From NCBI GenBank assembly GCA_945893045.1, contig CAMDEA010000052.1:1-47081 (forward strand): DNA of 47,081 bases, given 5' to 3'. Position numbers and translations under genes: made by a program. Positions 8,597-15,355 of the stretch are shown here, in pieces; within the stretch, counting starts at the first letter, position 1, and each line of letters starts with the position of its first letter. The notes below the pieces were generated by a model. The model saw nothing but the letters and a program-made list of their open reading frames with translations, was not told the origin of the DNA and did not search any database. The stretch is from Planctomyces sp. SH-PL62. GTDB lineage: Bacteria; Planctomycetota; Planctomycetia; Planctomycetales; Planctomycetaceae.

Positions 8597-8815
8597 GCCC
8601 AACGACCAAGGTAACCGGGCGGTGGCTATACTCCGAGCGGCCAGATTTGCCCCATTTGTCGCTGTGGCCAATGTAACCCGAAGCGTCAGCGAGGGAGTGT
8701 TTTACGACCCTCGCTGACGCTTCGGGTTACATGTCAGATTGGCCCGCGAGAGGTACAACGACTTTGAATCCAGAACACGCGCTGCCCGCCGCTCGCGTTG
8801 ACCGGCTTGTTGGGC
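8597..8815 (-). other. attC site 3, enlarged by an inserted palindrome
   Basis: Read on the minus strand: R'' GCCCAAC, L'' GGTCAACGCGAGCGGC, then after the long centre the complementary arm CCACCGCCCGGTTACC and R' GTTGGGC. The 219-bp length is above the usual attC range (about 57-141 bp) because a family A palindrome (8671-8732) lies in the central loop. The arms remain intact. Confidence 0.85.
8671..8732. repeat. Palindromic repeat, family A, inside attC site 3
   Basis: Arms GTAACCCGAAGCGTCAGCGA and its inverse, extended by ATGTAAC/GTTACAT at the ends, with a short centre. Same core as 43011-43100. Confidence 0.9.
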
Positions 8816-8839
8816 GATTCTTCAGTTTGATTGCTTGTT

Positions 8840-9142
8840 CTATGCCTTGACCGAGGCCATCGCGGATTCAGCGATTGTCGAACTACCGGAGACCGAAACA
8901 GCGGCACTCGCTGGCGGTAGTTGTTGATTCGAGGTGCCTTGGATTCGGGCGAGGATTTCCGCTCGGTGGCGATACCTGACCGCCAGAAGTTCATCGTCTT
9001 CGATGTCACCCAAGCCGCGTCCGACTTGGATGTCCCCCAGGCATCCGAGGAAATCGCAGATTTGTCCCAGCCGAGCGTCTGGTGACAACGACCAAATCTC
9101 GGATAACACGGCCACCGCTTCTTGCTGACGTTCTGATGTCAT
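8840..9142 (-). CDS. Conserved hypothetical protein, integron cassette 3
   Basis: 100 residues starting MTSERQQEAVAVLSEIW. The composition is that of a folded helical protein (LGQICDFLGCLGDIQVGRGL, then DIEDDELLAVRYRHRAEI) with a low-complexity Ala/Ser tail. I recall similar small acidic planctomycete proteins but know no function. It lies on the minus strand between attC sites 2 and 3, as expected for a cassette gene. The stop falls 25 bases before attC site 3. Confidence 0.7.
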   Translation of the reverse strand: MTSERQQEAVAVLSEIWSLSPDARLGQICDFLGCLGDIQVGRGLGDIEDDELLAVRYRHRAEILARIQGTSNQQLPPASAAVSVSGSSTIAESAMASVKA

Positions 9143-9319
9143 GGGAGCACGTCTCCAATTCTCGGTTCTGGTCCGAACGCCCGTGCGAGTTTGCCGACGA
9201 CTTCAGCAAGCGATTCGGAAACCAATCGGAGACAAGCGGCCGTTGGACACGGGATCGAACGGCGACGACGCATCGAGCGTGGTGGACTTGTGGTTCATTG
9301 CGGTGCTGCGGTTGATGAC

Positions 9320-9447
9320 GCCCAACGCCAAGGTTAACCCGCAAGGACAAAGCGGCGCGCGGGACGAGTGACCTACGAATTCAGAACGGGCGTGGCGGGC
9401 CGCGAACCCGCCGCTTTGTCCGTGTCGGGTTGAACCGCTGGTTGGGC
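9320..9447 (-). other. attC site 2
   Basis: Minus strand: R'' GCCCAAC, spacer CAGCG, L'' GTTCAACCCGAC; complementary arm GCGGGTTAACC, then TTGGC and R' GTTGGGC. The extra C in TTCAACCC against GGGTTAA is the extrahelical base that orients attC. This closely parallels the classical aadA-type attC layout. Central stem arms GGACAAAGCGGC/GCCGCTTTGTCC; 128 bp in all. Confidence 0.92.
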
Positions 9448-9609
9448 GGCGGGTTGTTCGGGATCGTAAGTCAAGCGATCACGAAATTGTTGCTGATACT
9501 GCATCAGATACGCGACCAGTTTTGCCGGGTCGTGATCGCAACTGGCGGAGATGCGGTGGCGAATTTCGCGAATCTCGTCGATGACGGGATCAGGCATTGT
9601 TGGGTTCAT
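9373..9609 (-). CDS. Small partner protein of the PIN-domain gene (possible antitoxin), cassette 2
   Basis: 78 residues, MNPTMPDPVIDEIREIRHRI then SASCDHDPAKLVAYLMQYQQ. This helical DPVIDEIREIRH...D pattern is common in small proteins found beside PIN-domain genes. It begins inside the 3' end of the PIN gene (20-base overlap), with GGAG six bases before ATG 9609. The last 25 codons lie inside attC site 2, so the cassette recombination site encodes the low-complexity C-terminal tail. The antitoxin role is inferred from pairing; the order (toxin first) is reversed relative to many pairs. Confidence 0.75.
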   Translation of the reverse strand: MNPTMPDPVIDEIREIRHRISASCDHDPAKLVAYLMQYQQQFRDRLTYDPEQPAAQPAVQPDTDKAAGSRPATPVLNS

Positions 9610-10084
9610 GATCGACTCCGAGTAATTCCAAGGGAGTGACGAGCGCTGGAACAAACAGCCCCAGCAGATTGTTGACCCGGCGAATGTGGCCGAACTTATT
9701 GGCGTTGGCAATATGCTGGCAGTTCCAGGTCACAAGGAAATCGCATTTGTGGAACGACGCGATGGCCAAGTGCAGCGCATCGCCGGTTGGATCGGCTGGC
9801 ATGACCTTTTGCTGAATATAACTTGCCGCAATGTCCGTGATCGCAGGTTCGATGGGCAGAATTGGCAAACCTTGAATCAACGACAATCGTTGGGCACTTC
9901 GTTCCGGGATTCCGGCCGCCAATTCATTGATGACCGCCGGACTGGTGAGCAACTCGTATTTGGCCGGTGCTCCTTCCCACCACTGTCGAGTCCAGTCCCG
10001 GCGAGCAACAACGTCCGGTGTGGTCCGCAGTTCGTGGTAGAAGCTGGGAATCGAAGTTTCGACGTACACGCGAGGCTTTTGCAT
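9590..10084 (-). CDS. PIN-domain protein (VapC-like ribonuclease), cassette 2
   Basis: 164 residues. The PIN fold is indicated by the N-terminal strand VYVETSIPSFY (acidic E9), E54 in INELAAG, D102 in PTGDALHLAIAS and the C-terminal FLVTWNCQHIANANK signature. PIN proteins are Mg-dependent RNases, often toxins. The first catalytic position is Glu rather than Asp, as in this VYxETSIPSFY subgroup. The gene overlaps its small downstream partner by 20 bases. Toxin-antitoxin pairs are frequent cargo of chromosomal integrons and may stabilise arrays. Confidence 0.88.
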   Translation of the reverse strand: MQKPRVYVETSIPSFYHELRTTPDVVARRDWTRQWWEGAPAKYELLTSPAVINELAAGIPERSAQRLSLIQGLPILPIEPAITDIAASYIQQKVMPADPTGDALHLAIASFHKCDFLVTWNCQHIANANKFGHIRRVNNLLGLFVPALVTPLELLGVDHEPNNA

Positions 10085-10129
10085 GACTGCAACATACCAT
10101 TCGTGGCGGTTCGTCGGTAGCCGTCCAGT

Positions 10130-10345
10130 TCAACGCGACGCTTCATAGGCGGAATATAAATGAATGATCCAGCCCAACAGAATCACCCACAGGCACGGGG
10201 CCACGATGAAATGACCAATGGCACGCCCGATGCGACCGAGCAGCAGTTGTCCGAGACCAGGAATGACCAGCGACAACATCGCCGGGATGAACCCGCCTTT
10301 CGATCCGCCACTGCCGCCGCGATTGTCGATGTAAATGTCGCCCAT
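10130..10345 (-). CDS. Small TM2-like membrane protein, cassette 2
   Basis: 71 residues. A Gly/Ser-rich N terminus (GGSGGSKGG) is followed by two hydrophobic segments, about 22-36 (AMLSLVIPGLGQLLL) and 43-62, joined by GRIGRA. The PGLGQLLLGR turn is that of TM2-like small proteins. AGGAG lies 11 bases upstream of ATG 10345. It is the first gene of cassette 2 and ends 45 bases before the PIN gene, so the three genes form one cassette-borne operon. Function unknown. Confidence 0.72.
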   Translation of the reverse strand: MGDIYIDNRGGSGGSKGGFIPAMLSLVIPGLGQLLLGRIGRAIGHFIVAPCLWVILLGWIIHLYSAYEASR

Positions 10346-10397
10346 CTGGTCGTTGCTCCTGATGTCTTTGAGGAGTGCGACGACGCATGATTGCGCC

Positions 10398-10487
10398 GCC
10401 CAACGTCCAAGGTAACCCGGCGGCGGCCAGCGACGTGGAAGACAGAAAACGGGTGGCCCGCCGCTCGGGTTGACCGACTTGTTGGGC
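10398..10487 (-). other. attC site 1
   Basis: Minus strand: R'' GCCCAAC, spacer AAGTC, L'' GGTCAACCCGAGCGGCGG; complementary arm GCCGCCGGGTTACC, TTGGAC, R' GTTGGGC. 90 bp, within the normal attC size range. It has the same minus-strand orientation as the other two sites. Confidence 0.92.
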
Positions 10488-10590
10488 GTTTGTTTGATTG
10501 CGGTTCATTGACCTTTCGGACGCCAAACCGCTTTCAATTCTCCGACAGACCACCTTCCGGCTGTTTTTGTTTTTGATTGTTCGGGCATCG

Positions 10591-11085
10591 AATGACGAGC
10601 GGCATCAACCGCGCGACAGACTTCATGCCGGATTGTGTGATTGTGTTTCGTGTTCGCGCTCAAGGCCGAGAGACGATCAATTCGCCGGACGGCATTCAGA
10701 CGGAGTTTTGATTGCGGTTCATTGTTCCGGCATCGAATGGCGAGCGGCATCAACCACGCGACAGACTTCATGCCGGATTGTTTGAATTGTGTTTTGTGTT
10801 CGCGTTCGGGGCCGAAAGACGATCAATTCGCCGGACAGCATTCGGACGGAGTTTTGATTGCGGTTCATTGTTCCGGCGTCGAATGTCGAGCGACATCAAT
10901 TGCGCGACAGACTTCATGCCGGATTGTTTGAATTGTGTTTTGTGTTCGCGTTCGGGGCCGAGCGACGATCAATTCGCCGAACGACATTCAGACGGAGTTT
11001 TGATTGCGGTTCATTGCTCCGGCATCGAATGGCAAGCGGCATCAATCGCGCGACAGACTTCATACCGGATTGTGTTCGCTGTCAT
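10591..11085. repeat. Tandem repeat of ~146 bp, about 3.4 copies, in cassette 1
   Basis: Units start at 10591, 10736, 10882 and 11028 (last one partial). Each holds GACAGACTTCATGCCGGATT, GACGATCAATTCGCCG and GGAGTTTTGATTGCGGTTC. The period (145, 146, 146) is not a multiple of three, so the open frames across it repeat the same peptide in shifting frames and are not genes. The ATGCCGGA...TCCGGCAT octamers form an inverted pair across each unit junction. No gene is credible in 10488-11282. Confidence 0.88.
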
Positions 11086-11282
11086 TGGCCAAGCGACTTC
11101 AATTCGCCGGACAACAATCAGCCGGATTTGAGTTTTTGCTTCGGACGCTTCAGGAACCAATCATTCGCGAGCGGACGCTTCACCGACTGTCATTCGCGGA
11201 CGAGCGCGGACAACGCATCGGATGGCGACAACGTATCGAGCGCGGAGAGGACTTGTGGTTAATTGCGGTTCATTGCAGCCTC

Positions 11283-11300
11283 GCCCAACAGTTAAGTGAA
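11283..11300 (-). other. Probable attI core site
   Basis: Minus-strand GTTGGGC core at 11283-11289 without a matching R''/L'' partner towards the integrase, as expected for attI, which has one simple core. It lies 220 bp from the intI start and marks the start of cassette 1. The stretch 11290-11509 holds no gene. It contains inverted GC-rich arms (ATAGGCCGCGCGCGAG at about 11423 against CTTCGCGCGGTCTAT at about 11453) that may be operator-like or part of attI. Confidence 0.6.
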
Positions 11301-11509
11301 CCGCGCGCGGTCTAACACTTCGAGTCGGTTACGGTGGCACTTGGAATTGGGTGGCAGAATGCCTAATTTTTCCCAAGGAATCAAGCATGGCCTTCTCGGA
11401 TTCGGTTATTCGGGTTGGGAGATAGGCCGCGCGCGAGCGATCACCAATCGAGCTTCGCGCGGTCTATTTGGGAAATAGGTCGCGCACAAGGCTGAGGAGA
11501 TAGCGAATC

Positions 11510-12508
11510 ATGGCGGGGGATGCGGTGTCGAAGGGATTGACCACGAGCGTCAATCAATGGCTGGAAAACGCTCAACGAGTCATTCCGCAGTACGAACGGG
11601 ACGCGAAGCGGCAGGATTGGGTGTTTCAGAGGATGGTGGCGTTTGCTCGGATTCATGGAGAACGACTGGCGACGTTGCGGTTGGCGGACGTGCTGGGCTA
11701 TTTGGAAGTCTTGACTCGGCGCGGTGAAAAGGACTGGCAAGTCATGCAGGCGTTGGAGGCGATCTGCCTGCTGTTGTCTTTTGGTTGTGGGCGTCGCAAT
11801 GTGCGGTTGCCGGAAGTTCGTGAGCAATGGTTGGAGCACCGGATGACCTTGGTTCCAGGTGGCTCGGCCGCAGCCACTCTCGCCAGCCAGTTTGATTCGC
11901 CGCTGCCGTCGCCGAGCGGGTCGATCGCGGATCGTCTTTCACGCCGCCTGCGGTTGCTGCATTACGCCCGTCGCACGGAAGAGGCGTACGTCAATTGGTG
12001 GCGGCGGTTTGTCGGCTTCTGTTCGCCACGCGAGGAAGGTGCGTTGAGTCCTGACGACGCCGGCCGTTTTTTGGAACATCTGGCCGTCGAGCGGCAAGTC
12101 TCCGCCAGCACGCAGGGGCAGGCGCTGAGTGCTTTGGTCTTCGTCTTCAAAGAGATTCTGGGGACTCCCGTCGGCGCTCTCGAAATGACGCGAGCCGCGC
12201 GTTCCCGACGTTTGCCGGTCGTCCTGACTCGCGAGGAAGTCGCCGCGATCTTGGCGGAGATGCCGCATACCTATGGGCTGATCAGTCGCCTGCTGTACGG
12301 TTCCGGGCTGCGGTTGTTGGAGTGCTTGCGTTTGCGTGTCAAAGACGTTGATTTCCAGTATCGACAGATCATTGTTCGCGACGGCAAAGGGGAGAAGGAT
12401 CGGGTGACGGTGCTTCCGAGTGCCGTCGAAGCGACGCTTCGCGAGCACTTGATTCGAGTACAGCAGCGGCTGGATGGAATGGCCCAGTTCGCTTCGGCCC
12501 GCGCGTGA
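11510..12508 (+). pseudogene. intI: Integron integrase (IntI type), C-terminally truncated
   Basis: 332 residues. Residues 141-330 match the IntI tyrosine-recombinase pattern: [72 protein letters not shown] and [13 protein letters not shown]. The first catalytic Arg (R268, GSGLR) and the beta-hairpin Lys (K293) are present. The frame stops right after the LIRVQQRL helix, so the H-x-x-R box, second His and Tyr nucleophile are absent; about 110-120 residues are missing. Following DNA encodes another gene and no remnant was recognised, so this is a deletion rather than a point stop. An extra N-terminal helical region (1-135) precedes the core. GAGGAG ribosome-binding site upstream. Confidence 0.9.
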
Positions 12509-12546
12509 CCAGTCGTGTTGAGGAAGCATCGGGAAGCGATGATCGC

Positions 12547-13233
12547 ATGATTGAGCCGCACCGTCTGAAAGTCCTTCTGGAAGACAATCATTGCTTCGCC
12601 GTTCTCAAGCCAGCCGGGGTGTTGACGATGGGGGATCGGACCGAGGATGTCTCGGTGGTCGATCTCGCTCGCGAGTATTTGCGGCGGAAGTATGACAAGC
12701 CGGGGAAGGTGTTTGTCGGGGTCGTGCATCGCTTGGATCGGCCGGTGTCGGGCGTGTTGCTGTTGGCTCGGACGAGCAAGGGGGCGGCGCGGTTGTCGGA
12801 GCAGTTTCGGAAGCACTCGGTGCGGAAGGTTTATCACTGCGTCGTCGAGGGACGGCCACCACAGCGCGAAGGAGAGTTGCTGGATTGGTTGGCGAAGGAC
12901 GAGGCGACGAATGTCAGTCGGGTGGTAGGGCAGGGGGGAGACGGCGGCAAGGAATCTCGGTTGAGGTATCGCTGTTTGCAATCGGTGCGCGGGCTAAGTC
13001 TGTTGGAGATTGAATTGCTGACGGGGCGAAGTCATCAGATTCGAGTGCAGCTCGCGTCACGTGGGATGCCGATTTGTGGAGATGCGAAGTACGGCTCGCG
13101 GACGAAGCTGGAGGGTTGGCTGGCTCTGCATGCGGGCTTGCTGACGTTCGAGCATCCGACTCGCGGGGAGTCGATCACGGTGGCTGCGCCGCATCCGGCG
13201 GAGTGGAAGCGGTTCGGATTCGTGGCCCGTTGA
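12547..13233 (+). CDS. RluA-family RNA pseudouridine synthase
   Basis: 228 residues. The catalytic motif HRLDRPVSG contains the conserved Asp that attacks uridine C6; the N-terminal NHCFAVLKPAGVLT and C-terminal LLTGRSHQIRVQLASRGMPICGD motifs are those of RluA/RluD. The usual T of HRLDxxTSG is V here. The frame is open from a GTG at 12505 that overlaps the truncated integrase stop, but family alignment favours ATG 12547 (MIEPHRL). Target position in rRNA or tRNA cannot be assigned. The integrase deletion ends a few dozen bases upstream. Confidence 0.9.
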   Translation: MIEPHRLKVLLEDNHCFAVLKPAGVLTMGDRTEDVSVVDLAREYLRRKYDKPGKVFVGVVHRLDRPVSGVLLLARTSKGAARLSEQFRKHSVRKVYHCVVEGRPPQREGELLDWLAKDEATNVSRVVGQGGDGGKESRLRYRCLQSVRGLSLLEIELLTGRSHQIRVQLASRGMPICGDAKYGSRTKLEGWLALHAGLLTFEHPTRGESITVAAPHPAEWKRFGFVAR

Positions 13234-13236
13234 GCT

Positions 13237-13308
13237 GTAGGTTGGGACTCTGTCCCGACCGATTTCGGGAAAGGTTCGGCGAAGGGTCGGGACGGAGTCC
13301 CAACCTAC
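13237..13308. repeat. GTAG-REP pair, family B; supplies a stop codon
   Basis: GTAG foot plus GTTGGGAC/GTCCCGAC stem with TCT loop, then an inverted copy ending CTAC. It lies between convergent genes. The TAG in the right foot (minus strand, 13307-13305) is the stop of the aldo/keto reductase gene. Confidence 0.85.
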
Positions 13309-14282
13309 GAGACGGCGGCCTTCGACACGATCGGGCCGCGAGCGGCAATCGCGGTGTTGATGCGAGTGATTTGGCCGGAGGTCAACGACCAACTCAGCGA
13401 CTCGGCGTTCTCGCGGATTTGGTGCGGGCGTTTAGCTCCGCAGAGCGCGGCGGTGATGCCGTGACGCTGAATTGTCCAGTTGAGCACGATCTGTGAGACC
13501 GGGCGTTCGATCTCGATCGCCATCGCGCGCAGCTCGTCCACGAAGTCTTGATTCTTCTGCCACTCGTCGCCGGAGAACATGGGATACTTCTGCCGGCCGT
13601 CTTTGGAGTCGAAGACATGCTCGCGCGGCAGGTGGCCGGCGAGTAGTCCTTTCATCAGGGGCCAATAGACGATGACCGCGACGCCGTGCTCGACGCACCA
13701 CGGCAACTGCGCGTCTTCAATCTCGCGTTGCAGCATGTTGAAGTGCGGTTGATACGCGGTCAGCGGGCAGGCTCGGTGAAAGCGGTCGAGCGATCCGACG
13801 TTGGCGTTGGAGAGTCCTGCGCTCTGCACTTTGCCTTGTTGAATGAGTTCGCCAATCGCGCCGGCCGATTCTTCGATCGGGACGTGGGGGTCGGGCGCGT
13901 GCAGGTAGTAGAGGTCGATGCGATCCGTTTGCAGGCGTCGCAGGCTTTCGTCGCACTCGCGCCGCAGAGTTTCCGGCCGGCCGCAGCGAGCCTGTTTTCC
14001 GGCCACCCAATGAATGCCTCCCTTGGTCGCGAGCACGATCTTCTCGCGGTCTTGCCGCAGCACGCTCGCGATCATTCGCTCGCTCTCGCCATCAAAGCCG
14101 TAGCAGTAGGCGGTATCGAAGAAGCTGATCCCCGTGTCGAACGCGGCTCGGATCGTCGCGAGACTGTCGTCCTCATTGACGTCGATGCTGGTGATCCCCG
14201 CGATCGGCCAGCAACCCATCCCCAGCGGTGTGATGGAAAGAGCGGTTCGGCCGAGAGTTCGCAGCATCATGAGGAGGCTCAT
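13305..14282 (-). CDS. Aldo/keto reductase
   Basis: 325 residues in the AKR TIM-barrel family, NADPH-dependent reduction of carbonyls. The catalytic tetrad is visible: D56 (FFDTAY), Y61 (YGFDGESE), K87 (LATKGG), H128 (YYLHAPD). C-terminal cofactor-binding pattern LCGAKRPHQIRENAES. It most resembles the L-galactose dehydrogenase/general stress 69-like AKR groups. Start ATG 14282 (MSLLMMLRTLGRTALS) is chosen; MML at 14270 or 14267 is also possible, and the open frame upstream to 14417 runs through a repeat and is not credible. The stop TAG comes from the adjacent REP foot. Confidence 0.9.
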   Translation of the reverse strand: MSLLMMLRTLGRTALSITPLGMGCWPIAGITSIDVNEDDSLATIRAAFDTGISFFDTAYCYGFDGESERMIASVLRQDREKIVLATKGGIHWVAGKQARCGRPETLRRECDESLRRLQTDRIDLYYLHAPDPHVPIEESAGAIGELIQQGKVQSAGLSNANVGSLDRFHRACPLTAYQPHFNMLQREIEDAQLPWCVEHGVAVIVYWPLMKGLLAGHLPREHVFDSKDGRQKYPMFSGDEWQKNQDFVDELRAMAIEIERPVSQIVLNWTIQRHGITAALCGAKRPHQIRENAESLSWSLTSGQITRINTAIAARGPIVSKAAVS

Positions 14283-14346
14283 TGTTTGAGAAGGGGGCCT
14301 GTGGGGCGGGATCGTATTCTTGGAGCGGCCCAGAGTGAAACATTTT

Positions 14347-14475
14347 GGCGAGCGGGGGGCGTCAATGTAGCAGGCACATTCCATGTGCCGTCGGCATTTC
14401 TCAAGCTGACGGCACATGGAATGTGCCTGCTACTTTCCAAAGTGAGTGCCATTGGGCTGACGCCGCCCCGCTCGC
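14347..14475. repeat. Nested palindromes: family C REP pair inside a family D element
   Basis: The inner element (14367-14433) is GTAG, then GGCACAT/ATGTGCC stems with loop TCC, and its inverted copy ending CTAC. The outer arms are GGCGAGCGGGG (left, shortened) and TGACGCCGCCCCGCTCGC (right), i.e. the family D element seen alone at 17740-17810. The same nesting recurs at 46712-46908. Confidence 0.85.
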
Positions 14476-14569
14476 GTGTTTCATTCGAGGTGCGGTTGAT
14501 GATTGCCTCCATGCGCTGGCCGCGCTCTAATAGCCGTCCACACGTTTCCCGTTCTCGCGGAGAATTGTC

Positions 14570-15355
14570 ATGCAGCGTAATCAATGGTTCGTGGTGTCAG
14601 TGTCGGCGTTGGTCTTGGCCGTTTGCGGAGCGATCGTTTGGTCGGATGGTTCGCGAGCGGTCGCTCAGACGGGGACCAGCAAACTCAAACCGAAAACCGG
14701 GACCACTAAGAAGTCGGGGGATTCCAAGGAACTTGACTCGCGCGCGGAGAAGAATCTGGAAGGGTTCATCACCGACACGATCAAGCTGGCCGAGGACTAC
14801 GAGAAGGCGAAGTTGTTTGAAGAGGCTCAGGACCAATTGCGGACGGTCGCTCGGCTGAAGCCCGAACTGCCAGGATTGAAAGAGAAGATCGACAAGCTGA
14901 ACGAGGCGGTCTTCGAGACAAATGACTTCGACATGGACTTGGATGTCGCCGACAGTTGGAAAGCTCAGGTGCAGGTCTTCCGAGGGAAGGCCGTCCGAGT
15001 GGAAGCTCAGGGAAACTACAAAATCACGCTGACGGGACCGTGCGATGCAAACGGTTTGCCGACCAAAGACCCTCGAACCGACATGGCGTCCGGCGTGCGC
15101 TGCGGAGCATTGATGGGGATTGTCGTACCGGACCCCGAATCCGGAGCTGCGAAAACTGGCGCCCGCAACGCCAACAGCAACGATAAAGACAAAGTTGGCG
15201 AGCCGTTTGAGGTTGGAGCCAGCAAGGAGTTCACGCCGAAAGAAGACGGCATCTTGTTGCTCAATGTGAATCTGCCGGCCGGCCACAAGAGCACCGGAAA
15301 GCTGCGCGTGCATGTTTCCGGGCACATCAAACTGCTGGCGAAGGGACCGCGGTAA
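14570..15355 (+). CDS. Exported protein with PA-IL-lectin-like C-terminal domain
   Basis: 261 residues with an N-terminal hydrophobic signal (about 7-32, ending AVAQ). Residues 45-120 are charged and helical (AEKNLEGFITDTIKLAEDYE), possibly coiled-coil or TPR-like. Residues 135-255 show the pattern RCGALMGIVVPDPES, then PFEVGASKEFTP and GILLLNVNLPAGH, which resembles the galactose-binding PA-IL (LecA)-like beta-sandwich. Binding residues cannot be confirmed. GGAG precedes ATG 14570. The stop overlaps the next start (TAATG), so it is coupled to the Gfo/Idh-like gene. Confidence 0.72.
   Translation: MQRNQWFVVSVSALVLAVCGAIVWSDGSRAVAQTGTSKLKPKTGTTKKSGDSKELDSRAEKNLEGFITDTIKLAEDYEKAKLFEEAQDQLRTVARLKPELPGLKEKIDKLNEAVFETNDFDMDLDVADSWKAQVQVFRGKAVRVEAQGNYKITLTGPCDANGLPTKDPRTDMASGVRCGALMGIVVPDPESGAAKTGARNANSNDKDKVGEPFEVGASKEFTPKEDGILLLNVNLPAGHKSTGKLRVHVSGHIKLLAKGPR

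Larger units (their letters stand above)
8597..12508. mobile_element. Remnant chromosomal integron
   Basis: Three attC sites, a probable attI core, and a plus-strand IntI-type integrase whose 3' third is gone. The attC asymmetry (unpaired base in the L'' arm) places the cassettes on the minus strand, opposite to intI, the standard integron arrangement. Order from attI: cassette 1 (non-coding tandem repeat, attC at 10398-10487), cassette 2 (membrane protein, PIN protein and small partner, attC at 9320-9447), cassette 3 (hypothetical, attC at 8597-8815). With the integrase truncated, the array is probably frozen unless an integrase elsewhere acts on it. Confidence 0.85.

Noticed and set aside
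10591..11085. CRISPR array
   Set aside because: Units of ~146 bp are contiguous near-identical copies without short repeats and unique spacers, and no cas genes are present.
10498..11315. Overlapping plus-strand frames with repeated peptide over the tandem repeat
   Set aside because: The repeat period is not a multiple of 3, so the peptide recurs in different frames; no start signals.
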